Shown piece by piece: positions 48,530-59,735 of a stretch of 64,000 bases of DNA. The position numbers and the translations under genes were made by a program. The notes beneath the pieces are model-generated. The model was given only the letters and a program-made list of their open reading frames with translations. It was not told the DNA's origin and searched no databases. Positions within the stretch are counted from its first letter, which is position 1; each line of letters opens with the position of its first letter. Source of the DNA: Acanthaster planci (Eukaryota; Echinodermata; Asteroidea; Valvatida; Acanthasteridae); the NCBI RefSeq assembly GCF_001949145.1, contig NW_019091370.1, positions 1,351,632 through 1,415,631 of the forward strand, written 5' to 3'.

Positions 48530-51500
48530 CTGCGGGATCCAAAAGATGTAAAAGGGAAGGATTGGAATAGATTTAGCAACAGTTTCATCAGAAATCCATT
48601 TCACAGAGGCACTTAGCACGAAGCATAAACTTTCAGAAATTTGCAGTTCAATTAGCAAACCTTGGATTCATTCTTGGGCCTATAAGCGTTCGGCTTCACC
48701 TTGCATTTCCTAGACTACGGGAAAATTTCATATTCATCTGACCTCAATATTTCGTACCTGATTGGCGCTTGATCCTGATGCGTTCTTGGGATCCGTCTGT
48801 AGCACTTCGCCTTTTTCGCTGTCCTATGCGTAGTGCCGTACAGAGGGGTGACTGCACTCCTAAGACGACCACGCCCACTTCATACACCTCACTGGTCACT
48901 GGATTTGGGTAGCCAGCAGCTAGAAACACGTTACCCTCATCGATGAAGTTGGGAAGTTGCTCACTGAAAAGGGTTTAGGAATAAACAGATACAGTGACTC
49001 GCGCGTACGATGAATTGGTAACCTCCTTCCACATATCACAGTTTACATCATTGGTGTAACGGGGATGTGTGCACCCCCCCTTGAAGGTTTGAAATACACC
49101 TGACCAGTGTTTAAGGTCATCATAATTCCCCTAATCATGCAACTACTCCACAATCCATCCATAATAGTGCTTCATGTTACCTCACCTAAGCCCCAACAAA
49201 TGCTTTTTTTAGAATTTGGAAATTGACATTTTGCCTAAAAGTTTAAGTATTTTCAAAGCTTTCCCAGAAAATGCTGGATAGGTTCCAAGTATCAAGCGTT
49301 TATTATTTTTCCTGATAAGGAATATTTTAAGTCATCTCCTACAAGTTTATTGTTTTGTTTGTATAATGTTCATAAATATTCATGTTCAGGTGACAATGTT
49401 GTTTGTGTTTCGCCACATTTTATTGTGTGTGTTCATTTGACGGAAGCCACGGCTTTTTTTTACCTGCCTGTCGTTAGACGCAACACGTCGTTAGGGCAAC
49501 ACCTTTGGTAGTTGTCTCTCGAGGCGCAGAATACATTCAATACCCCAGCTACACTTCTCAGTAGTGCAGTTCTTATTCTACTGAACTGAAATTTTGAAAA
49601 TTAGCACAGAAACTGATATTATGCGAGAACTGGGAACGAGTTCTTGTACATGCATTGCTTTTCTCATCAATGATTTCTGCACAAAATTAATCATTGTTGA
49701 TAAATGAATGAACCTAATGAAGCAGGTATTAAATAGGAAAAGGTTCTAAGCCCTGTTGCAATCTGTTGTTAGCAAAGGCTGTAGAAATCATACTCACACT
49801 CGCAATATTGTGCCGCAAGCGGAACAGAACGATAAATTGTGTTTGGGCCGTGATAGCTGCAGAAATGAGGGGAAATGTAAATTGTTGGTCATTTTGAACA
49901 TTTTTAAATACTGGGTTAAATCAATAATTATTGAACACAATACTAAGCTAGCCGCCCAGTGTTTTGCTGTTATTTGGCAGAAGTTGCCGCCCCACCCCGT
50001 TCATAAAGCCATGCGTCAGACGAGACCTGTATGAGACTACTTACACTGGCAAGTGGTTCCTTGGTAGCCACTCGCGCATGTGCACGCGCAGTCATTGGAG
50101 TTCAAAGTTCCGCCATTTTCACAAACCAGTTCACAAGGTGGCGATGTTGTTGAAGGTTGTACTGTTGAGGGTGAGGCGGTTGGAGGTACTCCAATCGAAG
50201 GTGTGACCGTTGAAGGTCCTACTGTCNNNNNNNNNNNNNNNNNNNNNNNNNNNNNNNNNNNNNNNNNNNNNNNNNNNNNNNNNNNNNNNNNNNNNNNNNN
50301 NNNNNNNNNNNNNNNNNNNNNNNNNNNNNNNNNNNNNNNNNNNNNNNNNNNNNNNNNNNNNNNNNNNNNNNNNNNNNNNNNNNNNNNNNNNNNNNNNNNN
50401 NNNNNNNNNNNNNNNNNNNNNNNNNNNNNNNNNNNNNNNNNNNNNNNNNNNNNNNNNNNNNNNNNNNNNNNNNNNNNNNNNNNNNNNNNNNNNNNNNNNN
50501 NNNNNNNNNNNNNNNNNNNNNNNNNNNNNNNNNNNNNNNNNNNNNNNNNNNNNNNNNNNNNNNNNNNNNNNNNNNNNNNNNNNNNNNNNNNNNNNNNNNN
50601 NNNNNNNNNNNNNNNNNNNNNNNNNNNNNNNNNNNNNNNNNNNNNNNNNNNNNNNNNNNNNNNNNNNNNNNNNNNNNNNNNNNNNNNNNNNNNNNNNNNN
50701 NNNNNNNNNNNNNNNNNNNNNNNNNNNNNNNNNNNNNNNNNNNNNNNNNNNNNNNNNNNNNNNNNNNNNNNNNNNNNNNNNNNNNNNNNNNNNNNNNNNN
50801 NNNNNNNNNNNNNNNNNNNNNNNNNNNNNAGCGGTGTAGCAGTTGAAGGGGCAGCCGTTGAAGGTCCTGCTGTCAATGGGGCAGCGGTTGAAGGCGCAGC
50901 CGTTGAAGGTCCTGCTGTCGAGGGCGCAGCCGTTGATGGTCCTGCTGTCAACGGTGCCGACGTTGAAGGTCCTGCTGTCAATGGTGCAGCGGTTGAAGGC
51001 GCAGCCGTTGAAGCCGTAAAGGACACAGCTGTAGTTGTGCTTTCTGACAATGCATAAAAAGAGTGAGTTTTAGTCACTCTAAATGCCTTCAAGATGGAGC
51101 ATGACACTACCATTCCAAACTTTAGAAAACTACAAACGGTGTTCAGAAGTGAAAACTGATTTCAGACAGATGTCCTGAAGCTGAAGTGTATGTTGAGCAA
51201 TATATATGTATTCAGGGTGGAGAACTTCTTTCATATGAAGAAATTCTTATTTCTGAGCAATCTCAAAGCAATTATGCAATACTGCAATAGATTTCTTACC
51301 ACAGTCTTGATTTGTCGGAGGAGCTGTGTGCAAAACCAAACATAAAAGAGACTTAGTTGAAAAGGACCATGTGCGTTTTGAAAGGTTACTTTGTGAGAGA
51401 AAAAAGTGAAACTTAGTTGATAAGTTACGTTACAAACAGAGGATTCTTCAGTAAAGGGGGACTTCCATAAATCCAGCTCTGATCATGAACGTTCGACATC

Positions 51501-54500
51501 ATGTCTTTTTTTTTCCGTTGCTCTCATCTGTGGTAACGGGAATCGTGGAGGGGTCATTACAGCACATTGGAAACACTCCAATCTCTTCGGACAACTGAGC
51601 GCATCTCGCTGAATTGAAAAGATACCTGTATACTGCTCTGGCAAATAAGCCATGACCTGTCAAAATGGGCTCTTGTCCGCTGTCATGCACAAAGACAAGT
51701 CGAGAAGCCTGTATCAAAAAGTTGTTTTGCAAGTCAAGCCTCGCTTTCATTTGCAGTACGGTGAGTTTCATGCAAAGGAGGAATTGTAATTCTTGCAAGA
51801 CTTACTGCACACGGAGCAGGCGACTGGGCATTGCTCACGCCAAGTGGGGCAGTTTAAACGGGGAGCCAGAGCCACCGTTTTACAGTTACTGTCAGCATCA
51901 GCGCATTCGACTGCGAAGTGTAATTAAGAAATTTAAGTATTATTGTGATAAGTCATCAACTGTGCGTTTCATACATCAACATGAACTGTACGGTCGAATG
52001 CTTTTAGTTCTAAATCTCTGAAACTGAAAGAGGATGGCCGTTTTCCAATACTCAATTCGGCTCCGTTCAGGCTTCAGCTGTTTTTTTACAAACTGACTTT
52101 GAAGCTGTAAGCGCAATAATTAGTCTTATAGTGCCACAAAACATCAAATATGATGCAAGTGGGCCACAAATTACAGAAATCCGATTTCATTTAAACGCCT
52201 CAGGCCCACAATCGGGGATTGGTTTCTGGAACGAAGCCTGACACGGAGACGAAGTTGAGTATTGGAAAACGGCCTATAATCCACAATCGGCCAGCACGGC
52301 AAGTGGGCGTGTCATAGGCCTAATCATCTACTGAGCAATACCACATTCTGATTGGCTATATCTTCTGTAGTTTGGGTAATGATGTGAATTATTTTAAGAG
52401 AAAAAATAGGAACCATGGTACTCTAAAAGACAGAGTGAGTGAGGATAAACCCCATTTTAGAAGTAATCTCGTCGTGAAAAGATGTGAAGTACGGCCCAAT
52501 TTGCACAGAGCCGCTTTTAGAAAAATCCTGCTAACTTAAACAGACAAATTGGCGGTGCTTGGCATGGTTGTGCTAACGGTTGCGCGCACAAAGAGATTTC
52601 TGTTGTTATGTCGTTATGTTAAGCTTTTCCGTTAAGCGTGCCTTTGGCTGTGTTTATTGAAATGCGCGGAGCCTCTGTTAGCGTGAAATGGTGTGCTAGG
52701 CAGCGCCGTGACACTGGGCCCAGGCTGCAGATTAATCCGCCCTGTAATCCGCCTGCTGTGTCCTAAGTGAAGGACTGGACGTCTGATCGTTGCTGAGTGC
52801 CTTCAGCCGCAGGTACCGGACGTCATCGAACCAGACTAAAGGGCATTAATCTATGTTAGCTTTGTATTTATCGTTAAAAAATATTTGGGTTCTTCATGTG
52901 CAAAGCTTCCAGTGTTCTTTTTACACCTTTCTCTAATGTGTTTTTTTTTAGGTTGTCCTTTCTCCCCGTGTCCTGTTGATCCATCCCGGTCAATTTACCA
53001 ACAGACGAGAAACCCAAGGCTCCTTACAGCTCAGTTAGGCGAAATCTGTTTGTCCTGAGGATTTCTTTCACCACTGAAGCACCAGCGGTAGGCGAGAATG
53101 AAACGAGTAACATCGAAATATATGGGACAGTCGACAATCACAGATTCAAACTCAGAGAGAAAGACATGCGGAAATTTTATCCTGAGCTAGAGGACTTCAT
53201 TTAAGGCAAGCGAATACAGGGGATAACAGGTTTGCCCCAACGATCGTTCAGACTTACCCGAGCAATCCGCTCCCAGCCAACCGCTTAAACACTCGCAGCG
53301 ACACGCAGTCTCATTAAGATTGCCGCAGTTGAGGCACCTCGCTCGGCATTCTAGATGGACAAAGGTTAAACAAGTTCATACTTCATACAAGTTTAAGACC
53401 TGCTTCCCCGTTGTTTAAGCGTTTGACACCTCCCACTGAGCTTGGGTGTGAGAGCAAAACCTGCAAATGGGTGGGTAACGAGGCTCTCTCTCGTCCTCCG
53501 CTTTGCACGCTGGAACACCTGCAGAGATCACGTGGGCATTATACTTCGACTTCGACAGGAATCCTTGCTCTAGGGTCCCACGTTCCTTTGATCCCCACGT
53601 CATACACGCGTAACTTGCCTAATCATTTCTCCACAGATTCACCAACACGTTACATGATTATTCTAGTGGAGTTATTCCGATTTTTGTTTGTATTATTCTG
53701 CACAGGGATCTCCACTTTGCACAACTTTGATTCTGCTGTCGAACTCATGGACGTCACCGCGATGCATTCAAAATAGAAGGAAGGTATTTGAAACTGGTTA
53801 CCTTCGTCAGGGCAAGACTGAACTGAATCTGCTTGGCCTGACGAAGGTACCCAGTCACCAAGAGCTCGGCTATAAGATAATTCAGAGCACTGATGGTATA
53901 ATTATTTTTTTGTCAATCGAAGGAAGGTATCACGGGCGTGACGGCACTGCTAACCACGCTGTGCAAGTGCATTATAAAACCTCACGGTTTTCATTCATCG
54001 CCATTGTTTTGCACGAGGTAGGGTTCGATAGGACGTGGCGTTTTATACTCACCGCATCCACCTGCGGCAGAGCAGACAGACTGTGATGCTGTAAACAGAA
54101 CATATAATGATTTTGAATGTCACTTATGTCACTGTTACATGTTACTGTGAGTTGATTTTTTTCCACAAGTATAATGGAGAATTGAGCCAAAACCCTCACA
54201 ATAATTGCAATAAGAGGGAGAACTTTCAATTTGGAATCCGTGACGAGTCAATCACACACTCGTAACTCTGAGTGGGTGACAGAAACTTATGAAATGTAGC
54301 GCATCGCTTATTTCTACTCAAAAGCTGTGTAGGCCCTAAAGGAAGAAGATACAATGAAATCCTTGTGTGACGGGAGTACTCACCGCAGGTGTTGTTCAGA
54401 CAGTAACCCACCCCAGAGCTGCATTGGGTACAGCTCGGTCCCGACATGTAGGGTTTTGCCCCTTGCAAATTACCCCTATTATGTCCAAAGAGAAAAGAAA

Positions 54501-57500
54501 TTGCTTGTGGAGGTCTCAATGTTAACTGTTTGGGTTGGATTGGGTCGAGTCGGGTTGGGTTGGTCGGGCTGGGGGTTACGTTAGGCTAGGTTTGGCTGGG
54601 CTTGGTTGGGTTTGTGTGGGTTGGTTTGGGTCGGGTCAGGTTAGGTTGGGCAAGGCTGGGCTGGGCTGGGCTGGGTTGGGTTGGGTCGGATGAAGTTTGT
54701 GCACCGTCATTTTAAGGTGCAACTGAATTTTCCAACATAATCAGCCTAATTTTGCACATTAAAACCTGGGAATTATATAAAATGTTGCTTTTTGGTGGTT
54801 AGATTTAAGATAGATTTTGATAGGGCAGGGAACCAGCTCCTTGTATGCATACTTAAGTATGCATAATACTTACGCTGGAGAGTAGTGACACGTGACCATC
54901 CAAGCTGCTTGGCCGTTGAAGATATACTCTGGATTGGGTGAGTCGGTTACAGTAACACCCCCGGGACAGTGATGGACGCCACACCCCACAACATTGGACT
55001 CAGCCCAAACTACCTGTATTGTTTTATAAAAAGGTACATACGCTTACCTTCCTTTATGAATTGAGACCAAAATACCGAGGGAGGTTGTAGGTATGTGATA
55101 GTTTTCACATACGTGGCACTTGTCGTGCCAAGGTTTGCGCGCGCTTCCAATGGCAATTTTTTTGTCAACATGTGTCTTTAGACGCATCGATGGAAATGAA
55201 CTTCTTGCATAGTATTCAAAATAACAGCTTGCAAGAAAGAATGATTTCATACAGAGTTAAATCCCATGACTATCTGTAACCAAGAGCTTTTCAACAATAA
55301 TTTCGATTGTTACTTTTTGGGTAACTGCACAGTGATGGACTGCACCTTTAAGCTTCGCTAGTTCGAAAGGTATTTTCCTTGAAAAGAAATTCCCTTCATT
55401 TCATATCATGATGGGAACTAATTCCCAGTCACAGAGGAGGTTTTTTTCACTGAGTGGCCCGGAATTCACTTGTTCCAGGTGGTACGATTGTTCTCGTTAA
55501 CTTTGGGGTCAAATTGCCTGATTTCCCGCTGCGGTATTAAAGTGAAAAAAATGTTATTAGACCTCAGCTGTGTGCTGGAAGCAGGCTCTGTTCAACATTT
55601 TGCAGTACAATATCAGCCAAAGCTAAATAAACAGAGCATTTAAGCTGTTTTTGAACCGGTCACGTACCGAGTCCTCGGTTGAAATTGTTGAATTTCGTAT
55701 TGCCATTGTAAATGTCTGACATTGCCCACGCAATATCTGCACAATATCGTTGAACTTTCGATATAGTGTTGAACTTTCCATCGCTGGTTGCTGAACCGTT
55801 AAAAACCGTACAAGTCAAAGTTTGAGTCCATTCGGATATGAATGAGTACAGGGGCTGCTCATCTTACGTCAGAATTGTGTTTTTCTATTTGTTGATGCTA
55901 AAATCATGCATGGATGCCGTCAAGACAAAATGAAAGGAAGTTTACAAAGTGTTGAAGATCCCAACCAGCTACCCCAAAACACCAGAGTATACTAAATACT
56001 GAATGGAAATACAACCCTCTTTAACGTGGATGGGACAAATTTACTTCGAACGACATTAAGGCAAAATCGAAAACAACCAATGGGTGATATTCTGCCAATA
56101 CAAGTTGTAGGCAAAAGGAGAGTGGTCTATTCTTTATCTGTTTGGTTTAAATACCAAATTTCCACAAATGCTGAAACAAAATATGCATTTTTGTGTTTGA
56201 TGGTCTGTTTTTCAGCTCCCTAGAGGTCTCTCATGACACAAACTGAAAGGAACAGGGTTTTAAAATTATTTTTCAAAATTTTGCCTGTAACTTTTGCTTT
56301 GCTTTGTCATGCCATTAATAAATTTGTCATTCCCGCACATCCGATTTCGAAAAGTAATATTTGTATATAATCGATTCACCGTAATTGAGAATTTAATCTG
56401 TGTTTTGTCTTACCAAGGCCTTTCGGTGTCGAAACTGCTTTGACAGTCCGGTTAGTTTTTATTGATATTTCGCAGTTTATAGCAGGATATAATGCACGGA
56501 ATCAGCGGCGATTTATTTAAATGTGCAGCTTTGAGAAAGTTTCAAGTTAATGTGGGCCCACGAACTAATTCAGGTAATCTTTTCTAGTCAGAAATTAATC
56601 AGTGAGGTCAATTATTACTTTTAGGACATCCATCCAGTTGAGTGACCCTTAAACAGATCATTCCATCAGGCAATACCCAAGCGGTCGTTTGGATATCAAT
56701 TTTAAAAGTGTGGTTGACGTCATTTATAGTATAATTCCCACATGTTGACAGGATCTAACTACATATTACACAGTTATTGGCATTAAAAGTCCATGCTCTC
56801 AATTATATTGACCCCAAGCAGCATCAATCAATCCAGCCCTAAACCTATAGGCCACACGCTCCCTTCAACCGCTATACCCGATCTCACTCAACCTACCTGC
56901 GTATAGTGGCCGCATTGCTTGCCAGCCTGGCAACTGTTGTCGTCGTAGCTGTAGTCAACGACCTCATCGAACCACGCCTGCAGAATGTCGCTCACGTCGG
57001 GCTGACTGGCGCTGGTCGTCACGCCCAGATTCTCGCCGTAATTCTCGCCGTACGTAGCGGTCAGGGTCAAGGAAAGGCTCGGGTGGTTCTTGGAGTGACG
57101 GAAGTCGCATTTCTGGGACCAGGCCTGTGCCGTTGCTGCCAGAGACGCATCATAAATCTGCAAGATGTGATAGATGATGTAAAGTTTTGTAACCAAGAAA
57201 GAAGAAAGGAAATCAGTCAACTTAACTTTTCTTTTAAGATAAAAGCAAATTTCTATGCCAACCAGTCCGCCCAGCTTTTGTCGTAAAGGGAGTTACAATG
57301 AAGGCAACCTGAATATCCTGACCGATGGAATGGACATTGGAATATAACTTGGGAATCAAAAGGAGGTGACTTTCACCCTCCGCTAAATCTGGTATTGATT
57401 TTGCTCCGATGCAGCCAATGCGGATCCTGTCTTTCTCCGCTGGTATCATACCATTAAGCCTTAGGCTTCCTGACTGTTTGCTAGCTTGGCTTTTCCTTTG

Positions 57501-58629
57501 CCTCCCCCCCCCAAAAAATAGAGGAGTAAAAATGGGTCCTTTTTCTTTAAAGAATGAGAGGCAGGAGGTTTCAATAATTGGTCAATTGCATTTCCCATCT
57601 TCTAAAAGTGGGCAAAAATCCCGTAAATGTAGGTTCACTGGCCCCCTCAGAAAGGCTCTAAAGATCAAACGAAATATCCCCACATTCTCCCCCCCCCTGA
57701 ACACAATTTTTCCCCCAAAATTGATCCATTTTTGCAGCCAGCTGAATCATTTCATTGATCCCATCAGTGGCCGCCCGTCGTGCCCAGCTCCCCATCTTGG
57801 GGGGTCACTGACAAAATTGAAAAGAACCGTCGCAACTTCCAGACTGTCCCTCGACCCGCCTTTCAAGGGTTCGGCGGACTGCAAGCGCGCTCTCACAAAA
57901 TGGACAGCTCTTATAACTTATTTGTAATCTAATTCTTATCCCAAATGTTTTAACCAACCAGGCTGGTTTATATAAATAAGTTTGTGAACTGCAATATTAT
58001 TAAAATAATTTGCTTTCAGGTTTGCACCACCCATTACTTTTGCTTCCCTTTCTCAACATTCAATTTTTGTTATGCAGTCTGATTAGATCTATCTTGACGC
58101 TATAGCTGAAAGTTCAGAAGATAAACTTTTTCCCTTGGGGACTAGCAAGTGTAAGAATCTCATGTTTAGTTACTGGCCATAAATCTTAACTGATTTCCGA
58201 TGTCAATCTTTTTAGTTCTTGGCATAATTATGCAGGGACAGGGCTCTTTCACATGACAGCAAATATAAACTTCTTTTGTAAAAAATAACTTCGGTATAAA
58301 TCTCACAAGAATGTATCGCAGGAATTTTCATTTCGATTTGTTTTTTCACTTAAATATTTGGTTGTCTTTGTGTTGTTGTTGTTTTTTTCAAACAATGCGG
58401 ACTGGCGGCTTACCATATGTTCCATGTTGGTTGCTGTTGGCGAGACTTGGGCCCGAAGCTGGTTGTGTCTGGCCACGTAAGCCTGGTGCTGTGCCTCCGT
58501 TAAATCCGTGGTGGCCCGGCGCACTCGGAATTCAACATCCCCCGAGTTCCCCGCACCACCCTGGCCTCCATGTGCCGTAAGTGGACATATAATAAGCAGT
58601 TGAAGAAGTATACCTGGACATCGCACCAT
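47973..58629 (-). CDS. CAP-EGF-ShKT-mucin transmembrane protein (12 exons)
   Basis: The whole gene is assembled by splice sites and phase (0,0,2,1,1,1,1,1,1,2,1), giving about 937 residues, of which about 201 are hidden by a gap. Order: signal peptide (1-20); CAP/SCP domain (about 45-215) with HNQLR, GENYGENLG, GHYTQVVWAES and CHYSPAG-KPY, so both family signatures and the His/Glu pocket residues are present; Cys-rich hinge (215-248); EGF-like (250-280); ShKT-like six-Cys module (282-314); Thr/Ser/Pro mucin stretch (about 324-620); EGF-like (about 622-655); a module with Cys and a KRRxxxxDG-like basic patch (656-752); extracellular stalk; TM helix (about 823-850); Tyr-rich cytoplasmic tail ending DDYFIY. 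CAP proteins act outside cells as sterol/lipid binders, protease-like or defence factors; a membrane-anchored mosaic of this kind suggests a surface receptor or mucin. The exact function is unknown. Confidence 0.88.
48758..48963 (-). CDS. CAP/EGF gene exon 11: membrane-proximal module
   Basis: 206 nt, phase 2 in and phase 1 out. Acceptor ACCCTTTTCAG (48964 on), donor CAG|GTACG. It encodes FIDEGNVFLAAGYPNP, EVYEVGVVVLG, SPLCTALRIGQRKRRSATDG. The RKRR run could be a furin-type cleavage site. I recognise no named domain. It is absent from the neighbouring paralogue. Confidence 0.85.
49464..49548 (-). CDS. CAP/EGF gene exon 10: short Cys exon
   Basis: An 85-nt exon found from phase requirements. 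Exon 9 ends phase 1 and exon 11 starts phase 2, and only this stretch, with acceptor GTGTAG and donor CAG|GTAAAA, satisfies both. It encodes SGVLNVFCASRDNYQRCC followed by PNDVLRLTTGS, with the last Ser split (AG|T). The acceptor has a poor pyrimidine tract, so this exon is less certain than its neighbours. Confidence 0.7.
50045..51043 (-). CDS. CAP/EGF gene exon 9: mucin stretch and EGF
   Basis: It starts STTTAVSFTAS, then degenerate repeats of TAAPSTAGPS type (about 10 residues), with an assembly gap in the middle, and ends with an EGF-like module: CELVCENGGTLNSND, then CACTCASGYQGTTCQC. The frame is kept on both sides of the gap as written. The repeated Thr/Ser/Pro sequence predicts dense O-glycosylation and a stiff extended stalk. 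Donor T|GTAAGT at 50044. Confidence 0.88.
50227..50829. other. Assembly gap (603 N) in mucin exon
   Basis: The gap falls inside the tandem-repeat mucin exon; repeat collapse is the likely cause, so the true repeat number is unknown. Its length is a multiple of three. Confidence 0.99.
51300..51323 (-). CDS. CAP/EGF gene exon 8 (24-nt micro-exon)
   Basis: Between acceptor GCACACAG and donor GTG|GTAAGA, phase 1 to 1, encoding PPTNQDC between split codons. It keeps the frame whether included or skipped. Confidence 0.65.
51806..51910 (-). CDS. CAP/EGF gene exon 7: ShKT-like domain
   Basis: 105 nt, phase 1 to 1. Encodes ECADADSNCKTVAL, then LNCPTWREQCPVACSVC. The six cysteines with C-x-D spacing and terminal CxxxCxxC match the ShK toxin-like (ShKT) fold, which in metazoan secreted proteins often accompanies CAP or metalloprotease domains and can act on ion channels. 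Acceptor TTCGCAG, donor GTAAGT. Confidence 0.88.
53258..53350 (-). CDS. CAP/EGF gene exon 6: EGF-like domain
   Basis: 93 nt, phase 1 to 1. Encodes ECRARCLNCGNLNETACRC followed by ECLSGWLGADCSG: an EGF-like module with a laminin-like C-terminal loop and one NET glycosylation site. Donor GTAAGT. Confidence 0.9.
53793..53855. repeat. Short hairpin, 24-nt arms
   Basis: The left arm 53793-53816 starts ACTGGTTACCTTCGTCAGG; the right arm 53832-53855 is its complement with two mismatches, around a 15-nt loop. It lies in the intron between exons 5 and 6 of the CAP/EGF gene. Confidence 0.88.
54053..54088 (-). CDS. CAP/EGF gene exon 5 (36-nt micro-exon)
   Basis: Encodes SQSVCSAAGGC between split codons, phase 1 to 1, with acceptor CTGTTTACAG and donor GTGAGT. 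It contributes cysteines of the CRISP-like hinge after the CAP domain. Confidence 0.82.
54384..54475 (-). CDS. CAP/EGF gene exon 4: CAP end and hinge
   Basis: 92 nt. The acceptor ATAATAG (not the nearer GCAAG) is forced by phase and gives SPAGNLQGAKPYMSGPSC across the junction, the classic CAP C-terminus. TQCSSGVGYCLNNTC follows, a CRISP-type hinge. Donor G|GTGAGT, phase 1. Confidence 0.92.
54531..54690 (+). repeat. G-rich degenerate TTGGG/CTGGG repeat
   Basis: About 160 bp of 5-6-bp words such as GGGTT, GGGCT and GGTTAGG on the plus strand, ending in a run of CTGGG. There are many separate G-triplets in close spacing, enough for G-quadruplex formation. It lies in an intron of the minus-strand CAP/EGF gene, so its transcript would be C-rich. 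Confidence 0.9.
54844..54865. repeat. Perfect 22-bp palindrome at a splice donor
   Basis: TATGCATACTTAAGTATGCATA reads identically on both strands (11-bp arms with no loop). It begins only 8 bp into the intron from the exon 3 boundary of the minus-strand CAP/EGF gene. Confidence 0.92.
54874..55013 (-). CDS. CAP/EGF gene exon 3: CAP domain
   Basis: 140 nt, phase 0 in and phase 2 out. Encodes VVWAESNVVGCGVHHCPGG and ends WMVTCHYSPA. With the previous exon's GHYTQ it forms CAP signature 1 (GHYTQVVW), and CHYSPA begins signature 2. Acceptor AATACAG, donor GTAAGT. Confidence 0.95.
56897..57157 (-). CDS. CAP/EGF gene exon 2: CAP domain core
   Basis: 261 nt (87 codons), phase 0 to 0. Encodes IYDASLAATAQAWSQKCDF, YGENYGENLG and ends CQAGKQCGHYTQ. 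The GENL Glu and the GHYTQ His are pocket residues of the family. The YGEN motif is doubled, a small local oddity. Acceptor ATCTTGCAG, donor CAG|GTAGGT. Confidence 0.95.
58414..58629 (-). CDS. CAP/EGF gene exon 1: signal peptide, CAP start
   Basis: The ATG at 58627-58629 starts a signal peptide (MVRCPGILLQLLIICPLTAHG). A short Gly-rich linker and an RVRR run that could be a pro-peptide cleavage site follow, then the first CAP helix, YVARHNQLRAQV, and ATNMEHM. It ends phase 0 at ATG|GTAAGC. Stops lie upstream in frame, so this is taken as the start. Confidence 0.9.
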
Positions 58630-59735
58630 TTTGAAGTTTGATTGAGGGTAATAACCCTTGAAAAAACGTAAAACGTTCTTCCCGGCTAGTTAAAGTGTGT
58701 GATCGCGCGGCTTATTTGGCATGCTTCATTGATATCACCGCAAACAAGTTTAGGTGTTCACAGCCGGAAGAGCTTAGGCGAACCATTCGAGCGTGCGCGG
58801 CGGACAATAATGGAGCTAGTTTATTGTTTTGGTGAGACGGAACTTTGCCAATTTTAACTGGGGAAAATCACCGTACTTCCAATCACTTTACGATAGCGTG
58901 CAGTAGCCTGAAAGGTTTGAACCTTTCACTTAAAGTCACCAGAGCGTCAAATTCCTTTGCATGGTCCTTTAAAAGGTCGAGGGGCGTAAAGACCCATGTA
59001 CCGGTAGGCCTACATGTATATCGTGTTTTTATCAAAACTGGGTGGTTTCAATGAGTTTGTTTTTCTACTGATCAGGCAAACTAATTGTTGCATTATATTT
59101 GCATATAGTATTGCGCTCTGGTGTTACTGTGCATTTTCCAATAGGCTGTTTCGGGCCCGGTCTAAAATGAAACCACTGTTGTTTAAAATCAGAAACTATA
59201 CATGTCTAAGTGTACGTCATGGTCGTCTCCACACAGTTCCCTTACTTTCTGTGTTTCTGCATCCATGTAGAGAGCTGGCTAAAAATGCCATTAAAATGTA
59301 GCACCGTGGTCCGACGCTCAAATTATTCCCATAAGCGCTCCCGGTAGCATCCAAATTTGAGTGAATTTTCCTCAAAAGTGGAAGGATCGCCCCCGTACTA
59401 ATCCTCTATACAACCGATCCAATCCATTGTTAGGCACTTGGCCCGGGGTATCCCTATCACAGCTTCAACCCTCTTAAGTTTAAACATAATTTGCCTTAAA
59501 ATTCGTTAAACATTGAAATGAAGAAATCTGAGGAGATTCTCTGCGTAAGAATAAAATAACACTCTATGTTCCTAGACAAACAGTTTCAAGTGGGACGTAT
59601 GGCTGTTTTTCTCGAGAAATTTTGAGATCAAATTTGAAACTACTGTACGTAGTTTTAGAACTTAATACTAATGTGGCTTCGGGCTCATTGAGCATGACGT
59701 TGGGGGAGGTGTATCAAAAGCCTTACTCACGTATG

